NCBI RefSeq assembly: GCF_000308575.1
Contig: NZ_BAFZ01000041.1
Coordinates: 124,001-188,000, forward strand
Source: Nocardia exalbida NBRC 100660
Lineage (GTDB): Bacteria; Actinomycetota; Actinomycetes; Mycobacteriales; Mycobacteriaceae
Reading direction: 5' to 3'
Length of the DNA stretch: 64,000 nt
Part shown: piece after piece, positions 21,474-29,324 of the stretch
Numbering within the stretch: the stretch's first letter is position 1
Layout of the letters: each line of letters begins with the position of its first letter
Program-made: the position numbers and the translations under genes
The notes under the pieces: model-generated
Told to the model about the DNA's origin: nothing
Seen by the model: only the letters and a program-made list of their open reading frames with translations
Database searches by the model: none

Positions 21474-22391
21474 GTGCAGAAGGGGACCTCCACCGCGATC
21501 GGGTTGCTGCTCGGATTTGCGCTCGACCGGGCGTTCGGCGATCCGCGGCGGTGGCATCCGGTGGCCGGATTCGGCTCGGCGGTGGCGGCTCTGGAATCGG
21601 TGACCTATGCCGACCGGCGCGCGGCGGGGCTGGTGCACGAGGCGCTGGCCGTCGGCACGGTGGTCGGGCTCGGCATGGCCGTGCGGCGCGGTGGGGTGGC
21701 GTCGACCGCGATCGCGACCTGGACCGTCCTGGGTGGACGCAGCCTGGCCCGGGCCGGGCACGCGATGGCCGATCGACTGGAGGGTGGCGACCTCGAGGGG
21801 GCTCGCGCGCTGCTGCCCTCGCTGTGCGGCCGCGATCCGCAGGCGCTCGACGCGGACGGGCTCGCCCGCGCGGCCCTGGAGTCCATCGCCGAGAACACCT
21901 CCGACGCGGCCGTGGCCCCGGTGGTCTGGGGCGCGGTCGCGGGCGTCCCGGGTCTGCTCGGGTACCGCGCGATCAACACGCTCGACGCGATGATCGGCTA
22001 TCGCAACCAGCGCTACCGGCGCTTCGGCTGGGCCGCCGCGCGCGTCGACGACGCGGCCAATCTGATCCCGGCGCGGGTCACCGGTGTGCTCACCGCCGCG
22101 CTCGCCCCCTTGATCGGCGGGCGGCCCGCTGCCGCCCTGGCTGCATGGCGGCGTGACGCGGCCGGGCATCCGAGCCCCAACGCGGGAGTCGTGGAAGCGT
22201 CGATGGCCGGGGCGCTCGGCGTCCGGCTGGGCGGCCGTACCGAGTACCCGCACGGTGTGGAGCTGCGCCCGGTGCTCGGCGACGGCCCGGCTCCCACCGT
22301 GCACGACCTGCGCCGCGCCGTTCGCCTTTCCGAGGCCGTGCAACTCACCGCCACTCTGCTCGCCGCCGCCGTCGCCGCGACCAGGCGCTGA
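21474..22391 (+). CDS. cobD: Adenosylcobinamide-phosphate synthase (CobD/CbiB)
   Basis: Membrane enzyme that attaches the aminopropanol (phosphate) arm to adenosylcobyric acid in cobalamin synthesis. The 305-residue protein has the family N-terminus LLLGFALDRAFGDPRRWHPV. Later motifs are ESIAENTSDAAVAPVVWGA, GYRAINTLDAMIGYRN and PSPNAGVVEASMAGALGVRLGG. Several hydrophobic segments (for instance around residues 50-70 and 130-155) fit a polytopic protein. The start is GTG 21474. In M. tuberculosis cobD (Rv2236c) also lies next to SURF1 and ptpA, as here. The partner steps are encoded by the CobC-like aminotransferase and RNase H/CobC genes downstream. Confidence 0.93.
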   Translation: MQKGTSTAIGLLLGFALDRAFGDPRRWHPVAGFGSAVAALESVTYADRRAAGLVHEALAVGTVVGLGMAVRRGGVASTAIATWTVLGGRSLARAGHAMADRLEGGDLEGARALLPSLCGRDPQALDADGLARAALESIAENTSDAAVAPVVWGAVAGVPGLLGYRAINTLDAMIGYRNQRYRRFGWAAARVDDAANLIPARVTGVLTAALAPLIGGRPAAALAAWRRDAAGHPSPNAGVVEASMAGALGVRLGGRTEYPHGVELRPVLGDGPAPTVHDLRRAVRLSEAVQLTATLLAAAVAATRR

Positions 22392-22486
22392 GTGATTCAT
22401 CGCGGGGAACCGCTGGGATCTGCTCGGGCCACATCAGGCCTGATACGAACACGGACGGCGTCGTGCCGAATGGCCGCCGGCCGGGA

Positions 22487-23380
22487 TCAACCGCGGCCGC
22501 GGCCGTAGCGGTCGGCCAGACGGGCTTCCGTAGTCGGCGCGGCCGGAGCGGGCGAGGGAATCGACCCGGACCGGGCCGGCTCGGTGGGCGACGCCGGGCG
22601 GGGTGGCTCGGCGTAGGCCTTCTCTTTCCTTCTTTCCCGGATCTCGGCGTAGACGAAGTAGCCGAGGCCGAGGGGAGCCATGATGCCGAAGGCCAGCCAT
22701 TGCAGGCCGTAGGACAGATACGGGCCCGCGTCGAGTTGGGGAAGCGGGGTGGGGGTGAACGCGCCCGGTTGGTTCTCGCCCAGCTGGAGGTAACCGCCGC
22801 GCTCGCCGCCGGTGGGCACGGGGGTGAGGGACTGCTGGAGGACCGTCGATTCCTGCGTGGTGTCGATGGAGTACACCTGGCGATAGCCGTCCTGGACGCT
22901 CGGATCCTTACCCGGCGTGACGCCCTCGGACATCCGGACCCTGGCCTCGATGCGCTGCGGCCCGGCGGGCGGTGCGGGGATCTGCGGCGGGCGCGTCCCG
23001 TCGACAGCCGAAACCAGCCCGCGGTCGACGAGCAGCAGGGGGCCGTCGGCCAGACGGAACGTCGCGAGCACCGCGTACCCCGGAGCGCCGTCGAGGTGGC
23101 GCAGCCGCACCAGCACCGTCGAGTCGGGCACGTAACTGCCGGTGGCGGTGACCCGCCGCCATTCGGTGGGCGCGCCGTTCCCGGTGTCGGAGAGCACGGT
23201 GGTGACGTCCACGGGATCGGCTCGCACCGAGTCGGCGATCAGCTGGTTGCGGTGCGAAGTGGCCGTGTTCTTGCCGAGTTGCCACGGCGCGAGCACGGTG
23301 AAGCACAGATAGGCGAACGCGGCGACCAGCACGGCCAGGATCAGCCAGCTGGGGCGCAACAGGAACGCGAGCCTGCGCAT
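22487..23380 (-). CDS. SURF1-family cytochrome oxidase assembly protein
   Basis: Membrane protein of 297 residues with the SURF1 layout. An N-terminal transmembrane helix (SWLILAVLVAAFAYLCFTVL) is followed by the conserved WQLGKNTATSHRN. Next comes an external beta-rich domain (VTATGSYVPDSTVLVR, LLVDRGLVSA, YLQLGENQPGAFTPTPLP). A second helix follows (LQWLAFGIMAPLGLGYFVYA). A Pro/Ala-rich cytoplasmic tail of about 50 residues closes the chain. SURF1 proteins help insert haem a into cytochrome c oxidase. Its ATG overlaps the stop of the phosphatase gene by one base (TGATG), so the two are translationally coupled. Confidence 0.9.
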   Translation of the reverse strand: MRRLAFLLRPSWLILAVLVAAFAYLCFTVLAPWQLGKNTATSHRNQLIADSVRADPVDVTTVLSDTGNGAPTEWRRVTATGSYVPDSTVLVRLRHLDGAPGYAVLATFRLADGPLLLVDRGLVSAVDGTRPPQIPAPPAGPQRIEARVRMSEGVTPGKDPSVQDGYRQVYSIDTTQESTVLQQSLTPVPTGGERGGYLQLGENQPGAFTPTPLPQLDAGPYLSYGLQWLAFGIMAPLGLGYFVYAEIRERRKEKAYAEPPRPASPTEPARSGSIPSPAPAAPTTEARLADRYGRGRG

Positions 23381-23898
23381 CAGCGTCGCTCGTCGGGAAC
23401 GGGTCGCAGGTCGGGCGGTTCGGCGGCCAGTTCGGCGCGCACCCAGTCGAGCAGGCCGGGGACGGCGGCCTCGATCTGGGCGCGCACGAGTTCGAAGTCC
23501 GCCGCGTCGCCGTAGTAGGGGTCGGCCACGTCGTGGTCGTCGGCGTCGGGGTCGAAGGCGCGCAGCAACCGCAGCCGCTCGGCCGGGATGCCGAGGCGGA
23601 CCAGGTCACGCTGATGGGAGCGGTCCAGGGCGACCACCAGGTCGGCGTCGCTGTGCTCGGCGCCGAACACGGCGGCGACGTGCCCGGTCGGGTATCCGTA
23701 TTTGCGCAGGGTGGCGCTGGTGCGGGGGTCCGCGTCGGCGCCCACGTGCCAGGAACCGGTGCCCGCGCTGCTCACCCGGACCCGGTTGGCCAACCCGGCC
23801 CGGTACAGGTGCGAGGCGAAGATCTTCTCCGCCATCGGAGAGCGGCAGATGTTGCCGGTACAGACGAACGAGACGTGCAGCTGACCCACGCCTGCCAT
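23380..23898 (-). CDS. ptpA: Low-molecular-weight protein tyrosine phosphatase
   Basis: Phosphatase of 172 residues. The P-loop is CTGNICRS with nucleophile Cys13, Cys18 and Arg19, and the general acid is Asp126 in DPYYG, all standard for the family. It corresponds to PtpA (Rv2234) by position next to SURF1 and cobD. In M. tuberculosis the upstream gene ptkA encodes a kinase that phosphorylates PtpA; no ptkA-like gene is present here. M. tuberculosis PtpA is exported to the host cell, but whether that applies here is unknown and no signal peptide is seen. The start MAGVGQLHVSFVC at 23898 is the longest compatible one. Confidence 0.92.
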   Translation of the reverse strand: MAGVGQLHVSFVCTGNICRSPMAEKIFASHLYRAGLANRVRVSSAGTGSWHVGADADPRTSATLRKYGYPTGHVAAVFGAEHSDADLVVALDRSHQRDLVRLGIPAERLRLLRAFDPDADDHDVADPYYGDAADFELVRAQIEAAVPGLLDWVRAELAAEPPDLRPVPDERR

Positions 23899-23942
23899 TC
23901 TGGCCGGTTCTGCTCCGGGACCGCCACGTAGGGTGTGCTCTC

Positions 23943-24983
23943 GTGGCCGAGGACACCGTCGATCGCGCGAAACTGCGTCACCACGGCGACGTGGACGCGC
24001 GTGCGGGCATGCTCGATTTCGCGGTCAACGTCCAAGGCCTCGCGCCACCGGAGTGGCTGCGGCGGCGTCTGGCCGAGCGGTTGTCCGATCTGGGCCGCTA
24101 TCCGAGCGCCGAGGACGCCGACGCCGCCCGTCGCGCGGTCGCGGCCCGGCACGGCCGCGGTCCCGGCGAGGTGTTGCTGCTGGCAGGCGCGGCGGAAGGG
24201 TTCGCGCTGCTGCCCCGCCTGGCGCCGCGCTCGGCCGCGGTGCTGCACCCGTCGTTCACCGAGCCGGAACTCGCGTTGCGGGAGGCGGGCGTCCCGGTCA
24301 CCAGGGTGGTACTGGAAGCGCCCTACCGGCTGGATCCCGCCGCGGTGCCCGCCGACGCCGACCTGGTGGTGCTCGGCAACCCGACCAACCCGACCTCGGT
24401 GCTGCATCCCGCCGCCACCATCCGCGCCCTGCGCAGGCCGGGCCGCGTCATCGTGGTCGACGAAGCCTTCGCCGACGCGGTGGCGGGCGAGCCGCAATCC
24501 CTCGCCGCCGACTCCGCACCCGACCTGCTCGTGCTGCGCAGCCTCACCAAGACGTGGGCGCTGGCGGGGCTGCGCTGCGGCTATTTCCTCGGCGCACCGG
24601 AAGTGCTCGCGCGCCTCGACCACGGGCGGGCGCACTGGCCGCTGGGCACTTTGCAGCTGGAGGCGATCACCGCCACCGCGAGCCCGTCCGCCGTGGCCGA
24701 GTCCGAGCGCTGCGCGCGGGCGCTGGCCGCGCACCGTGCGGCGATGATCGAGCGTCTGAGCGGTCTCGGCATCGCCGTCCACACTCCGGCCGAGGGCCCG
24801 TTCCTGTTACTGCGTGTCGGAGACGGTGAACTGCTGCGCAAACACTTGGCGGAAGAAGGGATCGCGGTCCGGCGCGCGGACACCTTTCCCGGTCTCGGCC
24901 CCGATCATCTGCGCGTCGCGGTTCGCGGTGCGGCGGAGGTCGATCGGCTGGTCGCGGCGATCCGGTCGGCGGATGCCGGGTGA
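23943..24983 (+). CDS. cobC: CobC-like PLP-dependent aminotransferase/threonine-phosphate decarboxylase
   Basis: Fold-type I PLP enzyme of 346 residues, similar to histidinol-phosphate aminotransferases and to CobD/CobC L-threonine-phosphate decarboxylases that make the aminopropanol linker of cobalamin. The PLP lysine is Lys203 in RSLTKTWALAGLRCGY. The phosphate-binding and substrate motifs LLAGAAEGF, GNPTNPTSVLHP and VVDEAFADA are present. The N-terminus (HHGDVDARAGMLDFAVNVQG) is characteristic of the cobalamin-linked group. It is divergent from ptpA by 44 bp and matches Rv2231c in position. Transamination of histidinol-phosphate is an alternative, but the neighbouring cobD and CobC-fusion genes favour cobalamin. 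Confidence 0.87.
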   Translation: MAEDTVDRAKLRHHGDVDARAGMLDFAVNVQGLAPPEWLRRRLAERLSDLGRYPSAEDADAARRAVAARHGRGPGEVLLLAGAAEGFALLPRLAPRSAAVLHPSFTEPELALREAGVPVTRVVLEAPYRLDPAAVPADADLVVLGNPTNPTSVLHPAATIRALRRPGRVIVVDEAFADAVAGEPQSLAADSAPDLLVLRSLTKTWALAGLRCGYFLGAPEVLARLDHGRAHWPLGTLQLEAITATASPSAVAESERCARALAAHRAAMIERLSGLGIAVHTPAEGPFLLLRVGDGELLRKHLAEEGIAVRRADTFPGLGPDHLRVAVRGAAEVDRLVAAIRSADAG

Positions 24984-25097
24984 GCGCACGGCTCCGGCCG
25001 CGCAGTGCAGGGGAGCCGGAGAGCGGTCGAAGGACCCCGGCCCGCCCGGAAAGAACCCAGTGAAGCAGTGCAGGACGGAAGCGAAGGAAGGTGGACG

Positions 25098-26207
25098 ATG
25101 ACCACGCTCGCGGATCTCATCGGGGTGCTCGACGCGGCGTACCCGCCCGCGCTGGCCGAGCCGTGGGACTCGGTCGGCCTGGTCTGCGGTGACCCGGCCG
25201 AGGAACTGACCCGGGTGCTGTTCGCGGTCGACGCCACCGCGGCGGTCGTCGACGAGGCGATCGACTGGCGCGCGCAGGCCCTGGTGGTGCACCATCCGCT
25301 GCTGCTGCGCGGCGTCGACACCGTCGCGGCGAGCACGCCGAAAGGCGCGCTGCTGCACCGGCTGATCCGCTCCGGTTGCGCGCTGTTCACCGCGCACACC
25401 AACGCCGACTCCGCCGACCCCGGCGTGTCCGACGCGCTCGCCGCGGTGCTCGGCCTCACGGTGACCGGCCCGCTGGACGCGAAACCCGAATCCGCCGTGG
25501 ACCACTGGGTGATCCAGGTGCCACGCACGCACACCGACGCGGTGCTCGCCGCGCTTTTCGCCGCCGGAGCGGGCAGGCGGGAACACGCTTGCGACTGTGC
25601 GCTGCGGGTGCCCGCGACAGAGCAGTTCAGGCCGACTCCGGAGCAAGGCTCCCTGACCGAACTCCAGCACGTCGAGGAGGACCGGGTGGAGGTGACGGCA
25701 CCGCCCGCGGCGCGTTCGGCCGTGCTCGCCGCGCTGCGCACCGCCCACCCGAGCGCGGACCCGGCCTATCACATCAGTGAACGCGCCCAGCTGCCGTCGT
25801 CGCTCGGCATCGGCCGCGTCGGCACCCTGCCGGAACCGGAATCGTTGCGCGCCTTCACCGAACGCGTAGGCCGCGCTCTCCCGCCCACCGCGTGGGGTGT
25901 TCGCGCCGCGGGTGATCCTGACCGCACCGTCTACACCGTGGCGGTGTGCGGGGGAGCGGGTGACTCCTACCTGGGCAGGGCCGCGCGGCTCGGCGTCGAT
26001 GTCTACCTCACCTCCGACCTGCGCCACCATCCGGTCGACGAGCACCTGCGCAAGGGCGGTCCCGCCGTGGTCGACGCCGCGCACTGGGCGACCGAATTCC
26101 CTTGGTGCGCGCAGGCCGAGACGGTGGTGCGAACCGCCCTGCCCGGCCTGGAGACCAGGGTGTCCACGCTGCGCACCGACCCGTGGACGGTGCGCGCGCC
26201 GGGCTGA
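25098..26207 (+). CDS. NIF3/YqfO-family protein (putative GTP cyclohydrolase 1 type 2-like)
   Basis: A 369-residue dinuclear-metal protein. The NIF3 N-terminal part has EPWDSVGLVCGDP, VVHHPLLLRGV and FTAHTNADSADPG, which carry the metal-binding histidine residues. A PII-like insert follows (HWVIQVPRTHTDAVLAALF, GAGRREHACDCALRVPATEQ). The C-terminal half closes the site (VCGGAGDSYLGRAARLGVDV, LTSDLRHHPVDE, DAAHWATEF). ATG 25098 follows AGGAAGGTGG. It is the equivalent of Rv2230c and lies between the cobC-like and zinc-ribbon genes. Despite database names, the physiological reaction is not firmly known. Confidence 0.9.
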   Translation: MTTLADLIGVLDAAYPPALAEPWDSVGLVCGDPAEELTRVLFAVDATAAVVDEAIDWRAQALVVHHPLLLRGVDTVAASTPKGALLHRLIRSGCALFTAHTNADSADPGVSDALAAVLGLTVTGPLDAKPESAVDHWVIQVPRTHTDAVLAALFAAGAGRREHACDCALRVPATEQFRPTPEQGSLTELQHVEEDRVEVTAPPAARSAVLAALRTAHPSADPAYHISERAQLPSSLGIGRVGTLPEPESLRAFTERVGRALPPTAWGVRAAGDPDRTVYTVAVCGGAGDSYLGRAARLGVDVYLTSDLRHHPVDEHLRKGGPAVVDAAHWATEFPWCAQAETVVRTALPGLETRVSTLRTDPWTVRAPG

Positions 26208-26343
26208 GCGCCGCACCTGCGCGTCCGAAGTCGTTGTCGCGGCGACGAACCGGCAACGGCGTGTCGGGGCGTATCCGCGCCGTGCCGGAAAAGGTTGGGC
26301 GGTTCGGGTGAATCGAGTAGTTCGTGCGGGGTACAACTACCGC

Positions 26344-26988
26344 ATGAACTTCCCGGTTGATTTCGGGCTCGTGCAGATCGGGCTGATCCTGCTGCTGGTC
26401 GCCGGTGTGGCGCTGATCGTCTCCGGCCTGATCGCCGCGCGCCGGGTCGGGATGCGGCCGCTGCTCGCGCGCGGAACCGGCGGGCTCGCGCTGCTGCTGG
26501 TCGCGGCGGTGCTGCTGTGGATCGCGACCCTGCTGCAGACGTACCTCGGCCTGACCGGGGAGATCAAGGCGGCCCACGTGGTGGCCAAGCCGGTGGCGGG
26601 GCAGGAACACCAGCTCGACGTCGATCTCGTCCTGTACGGCGACGACGACCACTCCGAGCAGCGCGAGACCTACCGCGTCGAGGGCGACATGTGGGTGCTG
26701 CAAGCGGGCATCGTCGAGCTGGAGCCGTGGGTCAACGCCCTCGGCTTCCACTCCGGCTACCGGATCAGCCGCTTGTACGGACAGCGCCTCGACGGCGTCG
26801 CGACCCAGCAGAACCAGATCTTCCTCAACGACGGCGACAAGGACTTCTTCGCCGACATGCGCGAGGGCCGCTGGTGGACCCAGCCGTTCGTGCGATCGGC
26901 CTACGGCAACGCGGTGATCGCGGTGCCCGGCGAGTACGACGTCTACATCTCCCGCGACGCCATCAAAACCCGCACCGTCGGCGGCTGA
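26344..26988 (+). CDS. Hypothetical membrane protein with external domain
   Basis: A 214-residue protein. Two transmembrane helices are visible: residues about 9-31 (VQIGLILLLVAGVALIVSGL) and 42-66 (GGLALLLVAAVLLWIATLLQ). A soluble domain of about 145 residues follows, with alternating beta-type segments (VAKPVAGQEHQLDVDLVLYG, RVEGDMWVLQAGIVELEPWV). It ends at VYISRDAIKTRTVGG. The conserved-looking YGNAVIAVPGEYDVYIS suggests a folded beta domain. No enzymatic motif was recognised. Some databases call similar proteins 'efflux pump'; nothing in the sequence supports that. It is co-directional with NIF3 and the zinc-ribbon gene. Confidence 0.75.
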   Translation: MNFPVDFGLVQIGLILLLVAGVALIVSGLIAARRVGMRPLLARGTGGLALLLVAAVLLWIATLLQTYLGLTGEIKAAHVVAKPVAGQEHQLDVDLVLYGDDDHSEQRETYRVEGDMWVLQAGIVELEPWVNALGFHSGYRISRLYGQRLDGVATQQNQIFLNDGDKDFFADMREGRWWTQPFVRSAYGNAVIAVPGEYDVYISRDAIKTRTVGG

Positions 26989-27051
26989 CGCGGGTCCGCC
27001 GGTCCGGCGGGGTACGGTTGAACACCAGTCCCGTCCACCCCGTCCAGGAGT

Positions 27052-27798
27052 TTGCCCGCGTTGAATGTCGAACCCCCGCTCCAGGCCGAGTTGCTGCGGC
27101 TCGCCGCCGTCGACGCCGAGCTGACCCGGATCGCGCACCGCCGCACCGTGCTGCCCGAGCAGCAGGAGGTGGCGCGACTGGAAGCCGAGCGCAACGCGCA
27201 CTCCGACGCCGCGGTGGCCGTGCAGATCGCGCTGGACGATCTCGACCGCGACATCCGCAAGCTGGAGGGCGAGGTCGAGGCGGTGCGCAAGCGCGAGGAG
27301 CGCGACAAGGCCATGCTCGCGGCGGGAACGGTGAACGCCAAACAGCTTTCGGAGATCCAGCACGAGCTGGGCAGCCTGGAGCGCCGCCGCTCGGTGCTGG
27401 AGGACGAGCTGCTCGAGGTGATGGAGCGGCGCGAAGCCTCCGCCGCCGACTACGAGCACGCCGGCGCGCGGTTGAGCAAGACCGAGGAGGAACTCGCCGT
27501 CGCCCTGCGTCAGCGCGACGAGGCGCTCGCGGATCTGGACGTGGCGCAGACGCGCTGCGAGACCGATCGCGCGGGCTCGGTGGCGAAGCTGCCCGGCGAA
27601 CTGCTCGCTATCTACGATCGGCAGCGCGAACAGCACGGTGCGGGCGCCGCGCTGCTGCAGGCTCGCCGCTGTGGCGCGTGCCGCATCGAACTCGATCGCG
27701 GCGAGATCGCGCGGATCGCCAAGACCGCACCCGACGTGGTCGTGCGCTGCCCGGAGTGCGGTGCGATCCTGGTCCGGACCAAGGAATCGGGGTTGTGA
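27052..27798 (+). CDS. Coiled-coil protein with C-terminal C4 zinc ribbon
   Basis: A 248-residue protein equivalent to Rv2229c. Residues about 20-180 are a long charged coiled coil (AVDAELTRIAHRRTVLPEQQ, DIRKLEGEVEAVRKREERDK, DELLEVMERREASAADYEHA). The C-terminus is a zinc ribbon with two Cys-x-x-Cys knuckles, CGAC and CPECG. The start is a TTG, at 27052 or nine bases later at 27061; neither has a strong ribosome site. The RNase H/phosphatase gene starts 31 bp after the stop, which suggests one transcript. Function is unknown; a nucleic-acid-related role is inferred from the partner. Confidence 0.9.
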   Translation: MPALNVEPPLQAELLRLAAVDAELTRIAHRRTVLPEQQEVARLEAERNAHSDAAVAVQIALDDLDRDIRKLEGEVEAVRKREERDKAMLAAGTVNAKQLSEIQHELGSLERRRSVLEDELLEVMERREASAADYEHAGARLSKTEEELAVALRQRDEALADLDVAQTRCETDRAGSVAKLPGELLAIYDRQREQHGAGAALLQARRCGACRIELDRGEIARIAKTAPDVVVRCPECGAILVRTKESGL

Positions 27799-27829
27799 GC
27801 TCGCCGCGATCGGTTGTCCGGGCACAGCG

Positions 27830-29017
27830 ATGAGCTTGCCCGAGGTGATCGTCGAAGCCGACGGCGGATCGCGGGGCAATCCCGGTCCGGCCGGATACGG
27901 TGCGGTGGTCTATGACGCCGACCACGTCCGGGTGCTCGCCGAGCGCCGGGAGTTCCTCGGCATCGCCACCAACAACGTCGCCGAATATCGCGGACTGATC
28001 GCCGGATTGGAGGCGGCCGCGGAGCTGGGCGCCGAGTCGGTGCTGGTGCGCATGGATTCCAAGCTGGTCGTCGAGCAGATGTCCGGTCGCTGGAAGATCA
28101 AGCACGCGGCCTTGATCCCGCTCGCCGATCGAGCCCGCAGGATCGCCGCCGGATTGGGCCGGGTGACCTACAGCTGGATTCCGCGCGCGCAGAACTCGCA
28201 CGCCGACCGGCTGGCGAACGAGGCCATGGACGAGGGCACCGGCGTCGCGGAGGCCACCGCGCGGGCCGCCGACGCGCGGGAGGCCGCGGACCCGGCCCTC
28301 GCGGTCACCGAGCGCGATCTGCCGAGCCGGACCGATGAAGTCAGGGACGCGAAGGCCGAGCAGTCCGAATCCGCGCAGCACGGGCCGGGATGGACTGGTG
28401 TCACCGGTCGTCCCACCCGGTTGCTGCTGCTTCGCCACGGTCAAACCGAGTTGTCGGTGCAGCGCCGGTATTCCGGGCGCGGCAATCCGCCGCTCACCGC
28501 CTTGGGCCGCGAGCAGGCCGCGCGGGCCGCGAAAATGCTCGCCGCCAAAGGCGGTATCGCCGCGGTGATCAGTTCTCCGCTCGGCCGGGCCAGGGAGACC
28601 GCGGAGGCGGCCGCCGCCGCGCTCGGGGTCCCGGTCGAGGTCCACGACGGGTTGATCGAGACCGACTTCGGCGAGTGGGAGGGGCTGACCTTCGCGGAGG
28701 CCGCGCAGCGCGACCCCGGCCTGCACGCCCGCTGGATCGGTGATCCCACCGTCGCGGCGCCCGGCGGGGAGAGCTTCGAGGAGGTTCTGGAGCGGGTGCA
28801 GGCCGCGCTGCGCGATCTGCTCGGACGCTATCCCGGCGCCAATGTGGTTGTGGTCAGCCACGTGACCCCGATCAAGACATTGCTTCGGCTGGCCCTCGAT
28901 GCCGGCCCGGCGTTGCTGTACCGGTTGCATCTGGATCTGGCGTCGCTATCGATAGCGGAGTTCTATCTCGACGGCGGGTCTTCGGTGCGTCTGGTGAACG
29001 ATACGTCCTACCTCTGA
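27830..29017 (+). CDS. Bifunctional RNase H / CobC-type histidine phosphatase
   Basis: Two-domain protein of 395 residues equivalent to Rv2228c. Residues 1-135 are RNase HI (EADGGSRGNPGPAGYGAVV, NNVAEYRGLIAGLEAA, RMDSKLVVEQMSGRWKIKHA, AQNSHADRLANEAMD). They carry the D-E-D-D metal ligands and degrade RNA in RNA:DNA hybrids. A charged linker of about 60 residues follows. The second domain is a phosphoglycerate-mutase-like phosphatase with LLLLRHGQTELS, SSPLGRARETA, ETDFGEWEG and VVVSHVTPIK. In mycobacteria that domain has alpha-ribazole phosphatase (CobC) activity, linking it to cobD and cobC nearby. The start at ATG 27830 gives a complete RNase H domain. Confidence 0.92.
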   Translation: MSLPEVIVEADGGSRGNPGPAGYGAVVYDADHVRVLAERREFLGIATNNVAEYRGLIAGLEAAAELGAESVLVRMDSKLVVEQMSGRWKIKHAALIPLADRARRIAAGLGRVTYSWIPRAQNSHADRLANEAMDEGTGVAEATARAADAREAADPALAVTERDLPSRTDEVRDAKAEQSESAQHGPGWTGVTGRPTRLLLLRHGQTELSVQRRYSGRGNPPLTALGREQAARAAKMLAAKGGIAAVISSPLGRARETAEAAAAALGVPVEVHDGLIETDFGEWEGLTFAEAAQRDPGLHARWIGDPTVAAPGGESFEEVLERVQAALRDLLGRYPGANVVVVSHVTPIKTLLRLALDAGPALLYRLHLDLASLSIAEFYLDGGSSVRLVNDTSYL

Positions 29018-29324
29018 GGCCGCCGCCGCGCCCGAATCGAGGGCGAATGTGGTGCGCGGAGGGCGAATTATGCCCCATTGCAACACATTTGCGTTTCACA
29101 ATCGCGGGATGCGGTGAATCTCACTTCAACTCTGCCTTGCGCGGCGAGTAGCGGTAGGCTTCCGGTCGGTCAGGCACAGGTGTCCAGCTGCCTGGTCGGG
29201 GTCGCCGCAGTGGCCTCGATCAGTGCTGCTCGGTGGGACGGTTTCGCGCGTGCAGTGTTGCTCGCGCCGCGTCGCGGTAGGAAGCCCCTGTGCCGTCGAG
29301 TGGTTCGATGAGAGTGCAGGTTCG
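29018..29324. other. 307-bp intergenic region with a 10-bp direct repeat
   Basis: Non-coding stretch between the RNase H/CobC gene and the monooxygenase-acyltransferase gene. It is less GC-rich than its surroundings near 29070-29105. The word GAGGGCGAAT occurs at 29039-29048 and again at 29059-29068, a 20-bp period (two helical turns), suggesting a protein-binding site. The region probably holds the promoter of the secondary-metabolite locus. No RNA gene, terminator or conserved small reading frame was recognised. Confidence 0.5.

Noticed and set aside
22433..22444. 12-bp palindrome ATCAGGCCTGAT between the convergent cobD and SURF1 genes
   Set aside because: No loop and no gene start nearby; a chance palindrome is likely and it is not a stable terminator.
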